DNA of 64,000 nt from Streptomyces sp. NBC_01498 (GTDB lineage Bacteria > Actinomycetota > Actinomycetes > Streptomycetales > Streptomycetaceae): assembly GCF_036327775.1 (NCBI RefSeq), contig NZ_CP109598.1, forward strand, positions 4,972,001-5,036,000, in the 5' to 3' direction. Below, one piece after another: positions 1-9,134 of this stretch. Under the pieces are notes generated by a model that worked only from the letters and a program-made list of their open reading frames with translations, did no database searches and had not been told where the DNA came from. The position numbers and the translations under genes are program-made. Within the stretch, counting starts at the first letter, position 1. The number at the start of each line of letters is the position of its first letter.

Positions 1-985
1 CGGTGGCCAGGCGCTGGGCGAACAGCCGCAGCAGCTCGGCCAGGAGCGGGTCCTCCCCGTGCCCGGCGGCGGCCCGCGCCAGCAGCCCGGCGGCGACGTC
101 GGCGTAGGGCTGCTCCGGTGTCTCGATGCCGAGTTCGCGGGCGAGACGCGGCACGGACTGGGCACCGGCGAGTTCCTGGAAGCCGCCGCTGTTGGCCCGG
201 ACCACCTGGCGTACGAGGGGAGTGCCCGGCACCGGCAGGAAGCCGACCTCGCCGGCGCCGCCGGTGAAGCCCCGGTGCAGCCGGCCGCCGATGACCAGGG
301 CGGCGCCGAGACCTTCCTGGTTCCACAGGAGGACGAAGTCGTCGTGGCCGCGGGCCGCGCCGAGCCGCTGTTCGGCGACGGCGGCGAGGTTCACGTCGTT
401 CTCGTACTCGACGGGCATCGGGAGGGCGGCGGCCAGTTCGTCCAGCAGCGCGGGGGAGTGCCAGCCCGGCAGGTGCGAGGCGTAGCGCAGCCGACCGGTG
501 GACGGGTCGAAGGCGCCCGGTGTGCCGATGACGACGCGGTGCAGGTCGCCCCGGGTGAGTCCGGCGTCCTTGACGGCGCCCTCCAGCGCGCGGGTCACCT
601 GGGACACGACGGCCTCGGCGGGCCGGCGTCCCGGTGTGGGCAGTTCGAAGCGGCCGACGGTGGCGCCGGTGATGTCCGCGACGGCGGCGAGCACGCGCCC
701 CGGGTTGACGTCGAGCCCGGCGGCGTGGGCGGCGCCGGCGTTCACCGCGTACAGCTGCGCGTTGGGTCCCGGCCGGCCCTCGGTGGTGCCGGTGGCGACG
801 ACCAGGCCGGCGGCCTCCAGCCGGGCCAGCAGCTGGGACGCCGTGGGCTTGGAGAGACCGGTCAGTTTGCCGATGCGGGTCCGGGAGAGGGTTCCGTGGG
901 CCAGCAGCAGGTCCAGCGCGGCGCGGTCGTTCATCGCGCGCAGCACGCGGGGGGTGCCCGGGGACGGCGTGGACGGGTCGCTCAC
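1..985 (-). CDS. csnR: ROK-family transcriptional repressor, CsnR-like (3' end outside window)
   Basis: This is the N-terminal 328 codons of a ROK-family repressor; the C-terminus lies beyond base 1. An N-terminal winged helix-turn-helix (about residues 13-60, with RTRIGKLTGLSKPTASQLL) is followed by the ROK sugar-binding fold (VVIGTPGAFDP, EYENDVNLAAVAE, GGAGEVGF). The cysteine cluster that binds zinc in many ROK proteins is not seen after the GGAGEVGF segment. The GTG start was chosen because the HTH begins shortly after it. In S. coelicolor and S. lividans the gene at this locus next to the malQ/asd/clp region is csnR, repressor of chitosanase and of a chitosan-oligosaccharide uptake operon transcribed away from this window. 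The assignment to csnR rests on memory of gene order plus the operator upstream. Confidence 0.8.
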   Translation of the reverse strand, partial: MSDPSTPSPGTPRVLRAMNDRAALDLLLAHGTLSRTRIGKLTGLSKPTASQLLARLEAAGLVVATGTTEGRPGPNAQLYAVNAGAAHAAGLDVNPGRVLAAVADITGATVGRFELPTPGRRPAEAVVSQVTRALEGAVKDAGLTRGDLHRVVIGTPGAFDPSTGRLRYASHLPGWHSPALLDELAAALPMPVEYENDVNLAAVAEQRLGAARGHDDFVLLWNQEGLGAALVIGGRLHRGFTGGAGEVGFLPVPGTPLVRQVVRANSGGFQELAGAQSVPRLARELGIETPEQPYADVAAGLLARAAAGHGEDPLLAELLRLFAQRLAT

Positions 986-1043
986 GACGGGTGAACCTGC
1001 CTTTCGGCGACATCTCTCCCGGTGTCATGTTCGCGACACTGTT

Positions 1044-1056
1044 AGGAAAGTTTCCT
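1044..1056. promoter_or_regulatory. palindromic ROK/CsnR-type operator
   Basis: AGGAAAGTTTCCT is a perfect 6+1+6 inverted repeat, 59 bases upstream of the ROK repressor start and inside the AT-richer part of the leader. Palindromes of this kind are described for CsnR and other Streptomyces ROK repressors, so autoregulation is likely. Confidence 0.7.
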
Positions 1057-1207
1057 GTTTGATGGGGGGAAAGCTAGGCCGGGTTCGCTGAGCAGTCAAT
1101 ACCCGTACGGCGCGCAACGCCCCCGTGGCAACCAAAGCGTTACCGGCGGGGGCGCGCGTACGAGCGGTGTTCGAGCGGAACCGGACGTCTCCGCCGGATT
1201 TTCAGCC

Positions 1208-2302
1208 CTATTTGGTCAGATTGGGATTGAGGCCGGGGCTCTGCTGGGCGCCCTGCTGCGGCGGTATCGGGGACGCCGCGAGGGACTGCGGCGACGTCGG
1301 GCTCGCCAGCGCCGACGGCGCGGCCACGCCCGCCGACGGATCGGCCGGCGCCGCCTCGGTACCCGCGAGGGGCAGCCCGCCGACGATCTGTATCCCCGCC
1401 TCGTCGAACGCCTGCTTGATCCGCCAGCGCAGCTCGCGCTCCACGCCCAGGGCCTTGCCCGGCATGGTCTTCGCGCTCACCCGCAGCGTCATCGAGTCGA
1501 TCAGCACCGAGTCCAGACCCAGGATCTCCACCGGACCCCACAGCCGCTCGGCCCAGGGGTCCTCCTTCGCCATCTTCTCCGCGACCGCGGTGACGACGTC
1601 GCGCACCCGCTCCAGGTTCTCGCTCGGCCGCACCGTCACATCGACACCGGCCGTGGCCCAGCCCTGGCTGAGGTTGCCTATCCGCTTCACCTCGCCGTTG
1701 CGCACGTACCAGATCTCGCCGTCGTCGCCCCGCAGCTTGGTCACCCGCAGCCCGACCTCTATGACCTCGCCGGACGCCACACCCGCGTCGATGGTGTCGC
1801 CCACCCCGTACTGGTCCTCCAGGATCATGAAGACCCCGGACAGGAAGTCGGTGACCAGGTTGCGGGCGCCGAAGCCCAGCGCGACACCGGCCACGCCCGC
1901 CGACGCCAGCAGGGGCGCCAGATTGATGTTCAGCGCCCCGAGCACCATCAGCGCGGCCGTGCCGAGGATCGTGAACGAGGTCACCGACCGCATCACCGAC
2001 CCGATGGCCTCGGAGCGCTGGCGGCGCCGCTCGGCGTTGACCAGCAGCCCGCCGAGAGCCGTGCCCTCGACGGCCGTGGCGCTGCGGTTCATCCGCTCTA
2101 TCAGCTTGGTGATGGTGCGCCGCAGCACATGCCGCAGGACCAGCGCGATGACCAGGATCAGCAGGATGCGCAGGCCGACGCTCAGCCAGGTGGACCAGTT
2201 CTGCTCCACCCAGCCCGCGGCGTCGTTGGCGTGTTGTGCCGCCTCGTCGAGGGTGACGGTCCCTGACGACGGGGCCGGGACCGGGTCGGCGGACAGGGAC
2301 AC
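1208..2302 (-). CDS. small-conductance mechanosensitive channel (MscS family)
   Basis: This is a 364-residue membrane channel that would open under membrane tension to release solutes. A helix near residues 45-62 (LRILLILVIALVLRHVL), a second hydrophobic stretch (FTILGTAALMVLGAL) and a glycine/alanine-rich pore helix (AGVAGVALGFGARNLVTDF) are followed by the MscS beta domain (GDTIDAGVASGEVIEVGLR, IWYVRNGEVKRIGN). The C-terminal 50 residues are Ala/Pro/Ser-rich and probably disordered. The GTG start has an AGGAGG ribosome site nine bases upstream. It is transcribed singly, and the next gene leftwards is the repressor more than 200 bases away. Confidence 0.9.
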   Translation of the reverse strand: MSLSADPVPAPSSGTVTLDEAAQHANDAAGWVEQNWSTWLSVGLRILLILVIALVLRHVLRRTITKLIERMNRSATAVEGTALGGLLVNAERRRQRSEAIGSVMRSVTSFTILGTAALMVLGALNINLAPLLASAGVAGVALGFGARNLVTDFLSGVFMILEDQYGVGDTIDAGVASGEVIEVGLRVTKLRGDDGEIWYVRNGEVKRIGNLSQGWATAGVDVTVRPSENLERVRDVVTAVAEKMAKEDPWAERLWGPVEILGLDSVLIDSMTLRVSAKTMPGKALGVERELRWRIKQAFDEAGIQIVGGLPLAGTEAAPADPSAGVAAPSALASPTSPQSLAASPIPPQQGAQQSPGLNPNLTK

Positions 2303-2589
2303 GTCGGAAACCTCCTGGGAACACGGGCGGGACCAACCACACTAACGGGGCATCGCGTCCGCCCGGCCGCCGTGCGGCGGCAAGAGACGCTCCTCACGCC
2401 CGGCGCGGGACGAAGCCGCAGGAAGGTACGGGGCGTGGAAGGCCGCTGTTCGGGGCCGCGCAGGGGGTGTGCGCGAAAACACTCCGAGCCCGTTACCAAG
2501 ACGTGGTGGCGTTTCGACCGGCCATGAGGAGAGACTGAGACAGATCGTCCCGGCGCGAGCCACGCGCCGCCGGCGTACAAGGAGGCACC

Positions 2590-3126
2590 GTGCCACATGT
2601 TCTGGTCCTCAACGCGTCGTACGAGCCGCTCGGCGTCGTACCGCTCCGTCGCGCGCTCGTCCTCGTCCTGGAGAACAAGGCGATCTGCCTTGAGGAGTCC
2701 GGCGCCTTCCTGCACAGCGAGACCCGGGTGCTGCCCGCGCCCAGTGTCGTACGGCTGAAGCGGTTCGTCCGCGTCCCGTACCGGGGACCCGTCCCGCTGA
2801 CCCGGCGGGCGCTGTTCGCCAGGGACGGCGGGCGCTGCATGTACTGCGGCAGTGTCGCCACCAGCGTCGACCACGTGATTCCGCGCAGCCGGGGCGGCAA
2901 GCACGTGTGGGACAACGTGGTGGCCGCCTGCCGCCGCTGCAACCACACGAAGGCCGACCGGCACCTGCGGGAACTGGGCTGGAGACTGCTCCACCAGCCC
3001 GCCCCGCCGTCCGGCCTCGCCTGGCGGATCATCGGCACCGGGCACCGCGATCCACGCTGGATGCCGTACCTCCAACCGTTCGGCGCCGATGACGCGGTGG
3101 CCCGGATCGACGGCATTTCCGCCTGA
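2590..3126 (+). CDS. HNH endonuclease family protein
   Basis: This 178-residue protein has an HNH nuclease core: zinc-knuckle cysteines CMYC near residue 83, the DHVIPRSRGG catalytic motif near residue 94, an Asn (WDNVVAAC) and CRRCN near residue 114. The first 60 residues (VLNASYEPLGVVPLRRAL) match the N-terminal extension found in the chromosomal HNH proteins of most Actinobacteria. AAGGAGG lies directly before the GTG start. These proteins are conserved housekeeping genes of unknown substrate; there is no partner methylase or intein here, so restriction or homing is unlikely. Confidence 0.9.
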   Translation: MPHVLVLNASYEPLGVVPLRRALVLVLENKAICLEESGAFLHSETRVLPAPSVVRLKRFVRVPYRGPVPLTRRALFARDGGRCMYCGSVATSVDHVIPRSRGGKHVWDNVVAACRRCNHTKADRHLRELGWRLLHQPAPPSGLAWRIIGTGHRDPRWMPYLQPFGADDAVARIDGISA

Positions 3127-3257
3127 GACCGGGCCTTTGTCATGCCGGGGCCCGGGGAGTTCCGGGCCTTCGCGGATGCCGGGGCTCGTTCGCGTCCCCG
3201 GCCCTCGCCCAGGCCGGGGCTCGCGGCCTCCTTACGGAGGCGGAACCTGCGGCCTCC

Positions 3258-6200
3258 TTACGCAGGCGGGGCCGCCTCCGCGATCGCGTACGCCTCCACC
3301 GACCACAACGAGTAACCGAACTCCGTCGCGCGGCGATCACCCTGGATCCGTACGAAGCGGGTGTCCTTCGCGTCCGTCCGGACCGTTTCGACCCCGCCCA
3401 CGCCGTCCGTGACGCGCGCCGCGTCCCGCCATACCCGGCCGTCCGCGGACACCTGCACCCGGTAGGCGCGCGCGTACGCGTCCTGCCAGTGCAGCACCAC
3501 CCGGCCCAGCCGGGCCGGTTCCGCCAGCTCCGCCTGCCACCAGGCACCGTCCTCCGCCGGTGACGACCAGCGGGTCCCCGGGTCGCCGTCGGTCGCCGCG
3601 GCGGCCGGGAACGCGGGCGTCTCGTCGCCCGACGACATCGCCACCGCCGTCCTCCCCAGGAGGTCGGGCCCGGCCGTACGCGGCGACACCCGCACCGTCA
3701 GGACCCGCTCCTCGCCGCCGAACGACAGCGGCACCCGGTAACTGCCCGCCGGGGTGCCCGCCGGGACGGTGACCCGCACCGGCACGGTCGTGCGGACCCC
3801 GCGCGGCACCGTCACCCGCGCGGGCACCGCCACCTCCACACCGTCCGGTGCCTTCGCCGTCAGCGGGCCGCTGACCGGGCCGGGGCGCCGCGCCTCCAGC
3901 TCGGCCCCGACCGTCGCCGGCTCCCCGCCGATCTCGGCGTCCACCACGTCCCGGGCCAGCTCGAAGCCCACCTGCGGCTCGTCGGTGAACCACGGCACCA
4001 CGCTCCGTACGGAGGGCGCCGTCCGGCCCGGCACGTCCGGCCAGCTGATCCGTACGGCGTCGGCCCGCAGCCCCTTCGCGTCCGTCTGCGTCCAGCCGGT
4101 CGGCGACACGGGGCCCAGGGTCCGCCAGCCCTCGCCGGGCACATGCGCCTCCACCGAGGCGCCGTCGCCGGTGCCCGGCTCCGTCATGGTCGTGACGACA
4201 CCCAGCGGGCGGGGGCGGCCCACGCCGACCGTGTACGCCTCCGTACTGCGGGTGGCCCGCGCCTGCGGCCCGGCCGGGCGCCCGGCGCCCGTCCACGCCG
4301 CCGACTCCTCGGCCGCCCGGTCCAGGAACGGGTCCAGGACACCCTTCCCGACCGTGACCGGGCTCGCGTCCAGCGCCTTCCGCAGCGGTTCCAGGGCCAG
4401 CGACGCCTGCCAGGCGGTGTCGCCGTCGCCCCGCGACTGCGCCTGGAGCATGTCGACCGACAGCTCACCGGCCCGGCCGTAGCGCGCCAACTGCTCGCTC
4501 CACGGACGCACCTCGTCGTCCAGCCGCCCGTCCGCCGGGCCCGACAGCCGCTCCGGTGCCTCCCGCATCACGGAGAAGGCCGCCCGCAGCCGGCCCGCCG
4601 CCGCGTCCCTCCCCTTCGGGTCCTTCGCCGCCCGCGCCCCGGTCCGGGCCTTCCAGAACTCCGCCAGCAGCGGGCGCAGATACGCCGACTCCGTCGGGCT
4701 CAGGATCGACGAGGACTCGTTCCCGGCCAGCGCCCCGATGGCCGCACGCGCCTTCGGATCACCGTCCGCGAGATCGTCCATCGCCGCCTGCCACGACTCC
4801 TGCGGCCGGTAGCCGCGCGGATTCCACGCGTAGTCGGCGGCCGTGAACAGCGGGATACGGGACGCGGACGCCTGCTCCATCGCGTTGGCGAGCAGCGCGG
4901 CGGAACCGGACGCGACAGCGGGCTCCCGGCCGGTGTAGGGGCCGAGGAACATCCGGCCCTGCTCGTAGTCGTTGACCGGGTAGTTGTCCATCGTCACCAG
5001 CGGGTGCCCGAACGCCTCGCGCGCACCGGCCAGTTCACGCCCGGTGATGGTGCGCGGCACCACGCCCACGCCGGTCCACGCGACCTGCACCCGGCCGTCG
5101 AGCGCGCGCGCCAGCGCCGTGCGGTACTCGGTGGCGCCGTCCTGGAAGTACTCCGTCGGCATCACCGTCAGCGGCTCACCGCCCGGGTGCCGCGCCGCGA
5201 GATGCCCGGCCACCGCGTTGGCGACCCGCGCCTGCGCCTTCGCGGCGGCGTCCGGACCCGACCCGAACGTGTCCCGGTCCCTGTCGCAGTGCCACTCGCT
5301 GTAGCTGACGTCCTGGAACTGGAGCTGGAAGGCCCGCACGCCCAGCGCCCACATCGCGTCGATCTTGCGGTTCAGCGCCCGGACGTCGTCGGCGGAGGTC
5401 ATGCACATGCCTTGCGCCGGGGCGACCGCCCAGGCGAGCGTCACATGGTTGCGGGCCGCGCGCGCGGCCAGATCGCGGAACTCGGCCCGCCGGGCCGCCG
5501 GGTACGGCTCGCGCCAGCGCGCCTGGCGGAAGGCGTCGTCGCCGGGCGCGTACAGATAGCGGTTCTGCTTGGTCCGCCCCATGAAGTCGAGCTGCGCCAG
5601 CCGCTCCGCGTGACCCCAGGGCTCCCCGTAGAACCCCTCCGTCGTACCCCGTACGGCGGTGCCCGGCCAGTCGCGCACCTGGACGCCGGGGACCTTCGCC
5701 CGGCCCGGCGCGCCCGTGATCAGCTGCCGCAGTGTCTGCGCGGCGTGGAAGAGGCCGTCGTCGCCGGCGCCGTCGAGCGCGATCGTCTCCCGGCCGCCGA
5801 CGGTGCCCACGGCGATCCGGTAGCCCCCGGGCGGCAGATCGGCCCGCTCGGGCGCCCGCAGGGCCCTGAGCGCCTCCTGGGCGCCGCTCCCGCCGACGAG
5901 GACGACCGTGCCGGTGGCGGGCGGCGGGGTGGCCGGGCGGCCGGCGACGGGCGGGGCGACGGTGCGCACCGTACGGACCCCCGCCTCGTGCAGCGTGTCC
6001 GTCAGGGCGTCGACGGCGTACGGGTCCGCGTCGGTGGCCGCCACGATCGTCACGTGGTCCCCGAGGGCGACGGCCGCGCCGTGCGTTCTCAGCGACTGGG
6101 GGCGGGGCCACACGGCGGGCGGGCCCGACCGCGTCCCGCCGTCCGGTGTGCTGGCCGCCGGGGAGCCCGGGTCGACGGGAGCCGCCGTCGCGCCGGGCGC

Positions 6201-6272
6201 CGTACCGAGGAGCCCGCCGATCACGGCGGCCACGACCGCCGTCGCCGTCCGCTGTCCGCGCCCGAGTTGCAC
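3258..6272 (-). CDS. secreted GH84-like beta-N-acetylhexosaminidase with C-terminal CBM32 domain
   Basis: About 1004 residues. The GTG start at 6272 was chosen over upstream in-frame codons because GAGGGGAG precedes it and it opens a signal peptide (TATAVVAAVIGGLLGTAPG, cleavage near TAAPVD). An N-terminal hexosaminidase-like alpha/beta domain (about residues 55-170) leads into the GH84 barrel (GFYGEPWGHAER, LYAPGDDAFRQARWREPYP). A helical spacer, a beta-sandwich and an F5/8-type C (CBM32) domain at the end (TRWSSPAEDGAWWQAEL, TRFVRIQGDRR) follow. The catalytic stretch reads FQLQFQDVSYSEW, where characterised GH84 enzymes carry two adjacent aspartates (DD); here the first is Gln. The exported enzyme would act on N-acetylglucosaminides such as glycoproteins, chitin fragments or hyaluronan. 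Confidence 0.85.
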   Translation of the reverse strand: MQLGRGQRTATAVVAAVIGGLLGTAPGATAAPVDPGSPAASTPDGGTRSGPPAVWPRPQSLRTHGAAVALGDHVTIVAATDADPYAVDALTDTLHEAGVRTVRTVAPPVAGRPATPPPATGTVVLVGGSGAQEALRALRAPERADLPPGGYRIAVGTVGGRETIALDGAGDDGLFHAAQTLRQLITGAPGRAKVPGVQVRDWPGTAVRGTTEGFYGEPWGHAERLAQLDFMGRTKQNRYLYAPGDDAFRQARWREPYPAARRAEFRDLAARAARNHVTLAWAVAPAQGMCMTSADDVRALNRKIDAMWALGVRAFQLQFQDVSYSEWHCDRDRDTFGSGPDAAAKAQARVANAVAGHLAARHPGGEPLTVMPTEYFQDGATEYRTALARALDGRVQVAWTGVGVVPRTITGRELAGAREAFGHPLVTMDNYPVNDYEQGRMFLGPYTGREPAVASGSAALLANAMEQASASRIPLFTAADYAWNPRGYRPQESWQAAMDDLADGDPKARAAIGALAGNESSSILSPTESAYLRPLLAEFWKARTGARAAKDPKGRDAAAGRLRAAFSVMREAPERLSGPADGRLDDEVRPWSEQLARYGRAGELSVDMLQAQSRGDGDTAWQASLALEPLRKALDASPVTVGKGVLDPFLDRAAEESAAWTGAGRPAGPQARATRSTEAYTVGVGRPRPLGVVTTMTEPGTGDGASVEAHVPGEGWRTLGPVSPTGWTQTDAKGLRADAVRISWPDVPGRTAPSVRSVVPWFTDEPQVGFELARDVVDAEIGGEPATVGAELEARRPGPVSGPLTAKAPDGVEVAVPARVTVPRGVRTTVPVRVTVPAGTPAGSYRVPLSFGGEERVLTVRVSPRTAGPDLLGRTAVAMSSGDETPAFPAAAATDGDPGTRWSSPAEDGAWWQAELAEPARLGRVVLHWQDAYARAYRVQVSADGRVWRDAARVTDGVGGVETVRTDAKDTRFVRIQGDRRATEFGYSLWSVEAYAIAEAAPPA

Positions 6273-6523
6273 GCTCTGCTCCCCTCGTGGGCCCCACGTG
6301 GTCCGGCCGATCGCGGACGAGCCCACCACCCCGGGCAGGAGGTGTCAATGCGCGCGGCCGTTCTGCCCCATTTGCCGTCCTGTGATAGGCAGGGAGGATC
6401 AACTCCCGCTCGGGGACGCACCGTGACCCCGGGGCACGTAAAGGCGGTCGGCACGTCTGCGGGCGTGCCGACGGGGTAGGGCTGATGTGTCCCGTAGTCC
6501 GAGCCGTTCTTGGAGGCGCCGCC

Positions 6524-6781
6524 ATGGCCGCATCCGCGCAGTTGCTTCTCTCCGCCCTCTCCAAACAGGTGGTTCCCGGTGAGCCCGCCGACGGGGAACC
6601 CCTCACCGTCACCCTGCCCGGACCGCTGACCGGTGACATCCCGGGCCCGCTCACCAGCGAACCGCCCCTCGCCGACGCCGCCCCCCTCACCAGCGAGCCC
6701 CCGCTCGCCGAGGCCGCCCCCCTCACCAGCGAGCCGACCGCGCCCGGTACGGCCGGTGGCTCGGAGTTCTCAGGAGTCTGA
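6524..6781 (+). CDS. small repeat-containing hypothetical protein upstream of malQ
   Basis: This is a possible 85-residue protein with an ATG start after GGAGG (6512-6516). After MAASAQLLLSALSKQ it consists of a 12-residue repeat, PLTSEPPLADAA, PLTSEPPLAEAA and a partial PLTSEP, encoded by a 36-bp tandem repeat (6650-6735). Its stop codon overlaps the gap to malQ (TGAATG), so if translated it would be coupled to malQ. No family is recognised. The low-complexity content makes non-coding leader sequence an equally reasonable reading. Confidence 0.4.
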   Translation: MAASAQLLLSALSKQVVPGEPADGEPLTVTLPGPLTGDIPGPLTSEPPLADAAPLTSEPPLAEAAPLTSEPTAPGTAGGSEFSGV

Positions 6782-9076
6782 ATGGGCCTGGCCAGGCTCG
6801 CGGCGCTGCACGGTGTCGCCACCGTCCACTCACCCGGCCCCGACGTCGCCGTACCGGTACCCGACGAGACCGTCGTCGCCGTGCTCGCCGCCCTGGGCGT
6901 CGACGCGTCCACCGACGCCGCCGTCGGCGCCGCGCTGGCCGCCGCCGAGTCCGCCGCCGCGAACCGCCTGCTGCCGCCCACCGTGGTCGTCTGGACCACT
7001 CCCGGCGACGCGCACGACCCCGACGGCGCCGCCGCCTCCGGGGCGGTGCTGCCGCCCGCGCTGCCCGCCGCCCTGGCCGCACTGCCGCCCGGCACGGTCC
7101 TGCGGGTCGAGACCGAGCAGGGCGAGACGGTCGACTGGCCGGGGGCCGACACGCTCCCGCCCGGCGGGCCCCTGCCGGGCACCCCGCACTCCGGCGCGCG
7201 CCTTTCCGGCACGTCTGCCACCGGCGCACGCCCGGTCGCCACATCCACGGACGCCACGACCCCGGCCGACGACGCCCCCGACGCCGTCGCCGCGCCCGAC
7301 GCCGTCGCGGGCGGCTCCACGGGCCGCTCCTGGCCCGGTCTGCCGCTCGGCGTCCACCGCCTCGCCGCCGTCGCCCCCGACGGCCGTACGGCGGGCGCCG
7401 TGCTCGTCGTCGCCCCCCGCGAGGTCCCGCAGCCACCGCCCCGTACGCACGGCTTCCTGGTCCAGCTCTACTCCCTGCTGTCCGGCCGCTCCTGGGGCAT
7501 GGGCGACCTCGGCGACCTCACCGACCTCGCCGTCTGGTCCGGGCGGGAACTGGGCGCCGGGTTCGTCCAGATCAACCCCCTGCACGCCGCCGTCCCCGGC
7601 GCGCCCACCGACCCCTCCCCGTACCGGCCCTCCTCGCGCCGCTTCCCCGACCCCGTCCATCTGCGGGTCGAGGCCGTCCCCGAGTACGCGTACGTCACCG
7701 GCCCCGGCGCGGCACGGCTCGCCGCCCTCCGGGAACAGGGCGCCACGCTGCGCTCCGCCGTCCTCGACAAGGGCGAGCTGATCGACCGGGACGCCGTGTG
7801 GCGGCTCAAGCGCGAGGCCCTGGAGATCGTCCGCGAGGTCCCGCTCGGCCCCGGCCGCCGCGCCGCCTACCACCACTTCCTGGCCGAGCAGGGCCAGGCC
7901 CTGGAGGACCACGCCACCTGGTGCGCCCTCGCCGAGGTGCACGGCTCCGAGTGGCACGACTGGCCGGAGGCGCTGCGCGACCCGCGCTCCGCCGAGACGG
8001 GCCGGGCACGGCACGAACTCATCGACCGCGTCGACTTCCACTGCCGGCTGGCCTGGCTCACCGACGAACAGCTCGCCGCGGCCGGGCGGGCGGCCCGCGA
8101 CGCGGGCATGGCCGTCGGCATCGTCCACGACCTCGCCGTCGGCGTGCACCCCGGCGGAGCCGACGCGTGGGCGCAGCGGAGCGCGTTCGCCGAGGGCATG
8201 TCCGTGGGCGCCCCGCCCGACGCCTTCAACGCCCACGGCCAGGACTGGGGGCTGCCGCCCTGGCGCCCCGACGTCCTCGCCGACTCCGGCTACGCGCCGT
8301 ACCGGGGCCTGCTCCGGGGCCTGCTCAGGAACGCGGGCGCCCTGCGCATCGACCACGTGATGGGCCTCTTCCGGCTCTGGTGGGTGCCCGAGGGCGCCGA
8401 CCCGACGCGGGGCACGTACGTGCGTTACGACGCCGAGGCGATGCTGGCCGTCCTCGTCCTGGAGGCCCACCGGGCGGGCGCCGTCGTCATTGGCGAGGAC
8501 CTCGGCACGGTCGAGCCCGGCGTACGGGAGGAACTGCACCGGCGCGGTGTGCTCGGCACGTCCGTGCTCTGGTTCGAACGCGACTGGCAGGGCACCGGGC
8601 GCCCGCTGGCCCCGGAGAGCTGGCGCGAGGACTGCGTCGCCACCGCCACCACCCACGACCTGCCCTCCACGGCCGCGCGCCTGAGCGGCGAACACGTGGA
8701 ACTGCGGCACCGGCTCGGGCTGCTCGGCCGCCCGCTGGAGGAGGAGCGGCGCGAGGACTCCGCCGAGGTCACCGACTGGCTCGCCACACTCGGCGCGCTC
8801 GGCCTGCTGCCGGCCGGCGGGGGCGACGAGGAGGGGCGGATCCGCGCGGTCTACCGCTTCCTGCTGCGCACCCCCGCCCGGATGGTCGGTGTCTGGCTGC
8901 CGGACGCGGTGGGCGACCGCAGGCCGCAGAACCTGCCGGGCACCTGGGACCAGTACCCGAACTGGCGGCTCCCCGTCGCCGACGCGGAGGGCCGGCCGGT
9001 GACGCTGGAGGACCTGGCCGCCTCGCCCCGGCTGCACGGCCTGATGGGCGTATTGCGGCCCTCCGTACCGATGTGA
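6782..9076 (+). CDS. malQ: 4-alpha-glucanotransferase (amylomaltase, GH77)
   Basis: This 764-residue cytoplasmic enzyme transfers maltosyl and longer units between alpha-1,4-glucans in maltodextrin and glycogen metabolism. GH77 signatures are present in order: FVQINPLHAAVPG, the nucleophile segment LRIDHVMGLFRLWW (near residue 523), the acid/base segment VIGEDLGTV (near 571) and TTHDLPST (near 623). An N-terminal domain of about 200 residues, typical of actinobacterial MalQ, includes an Ala/Asp/Thr-rich linker (about residues 130-180). It starts one base after the upstream repeat ORF. A perfect hairpin follows the stop. Confidence 0.96.
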   Translation: MGLARLAALHGVATVHSPGPDVAVPVPDETVVAVLAALGVDASTDAAVGAALAAAESAAANRLLPPTVVVWTTPGDAHDPDGAAASGAVLPPALPAALAALPPGTVLRVETEQGETVDWPGADTLPPGGPLPGTPHSGARLSGTSATGARPVATSTDATTPADDAPDAVAAPDAVAGGSTGRSWPGLPLGVHRLAAVAPDGRTAGAVLVVAPREVPQPPPRTHGFLVQLYSLLSGRSWGMGDLGDLTDLAVWSGRELGAGFVQINPLHAAVPGAPTDPSPYRPSSRRFPDPVHLRVEAVPEYAYVTGPGAARLAALREQGATLRSAVLDKGELIDRDAVWRLKREALEIVREVPLGPGRRAAYHHFLAEQGQALEDHATWCALAEVHGSEWHDWPEALRDPRSAETGRARHELIDRVDFHCRLAWLTDEQLAAAGRAARDAGMAVGIVHDLAVGVHPGGADAWAQRSAFAEGMSVGAPPDAFNAHGQDWGLPPWRPDVLADSGYAPYRGLLRGLLRNAGALRIDHVMGLFRLWWVPEGADPTRGTYVRYDAEAMLAVLVLEAHRAGAVVIGEDLGTVEPGVREELHRRGVLGTSVLWFERDWQGTGRPLAPESWREDCVATATTHDLPSTAARLSGEHVELRHRLGLLGRPLEEERREDSAEVTDWLATLGALGLLPAGGGDEEGRIRAVYRFLLRTPARMVGVWLPDAVGDRRPQNLPGTWDQYPNWRLPVADAEGRPVTLEDLAASPRLHGLMGVLRPSVPM

Positions 9077-9085
9077 CCCCTTGTA

Positions 9086-9113
9086 CGGGACCCCCGCGCG
9101 CGCGGGGGTCCCG
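9086..9113 (+). terminator. intrinsic terminator after malQ
   Basis: A 28-base perfect palindrome (CGGGACCCCCGCG and its complement) begins ten bases after the malQ stop. There is no U-tract, as is usual in Streptomyces. Confidence 0.75.
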
Positions 9114-9122
9114 CGCGTTCGC

Positions 9123-9128
9123 TACGTT
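9123..9128 (+). promoter_or_regulatory. -10 box of a probable leaderless promoter
   Basis: TACGTT ends six bases before the GTG at 9135, and no ribosome binding site is present. This spacing puts transcription start at or beside the start codon. Confidence 0.5.
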
Positions 9129-9134
9129 GGCACC

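Noticed and set aside
4143..6479. 778-residue open frame on the plus strand
   Set aside because: Antisense to the GH84 gene; composition is Arg/Pro/Ala-rich and shows no motif.
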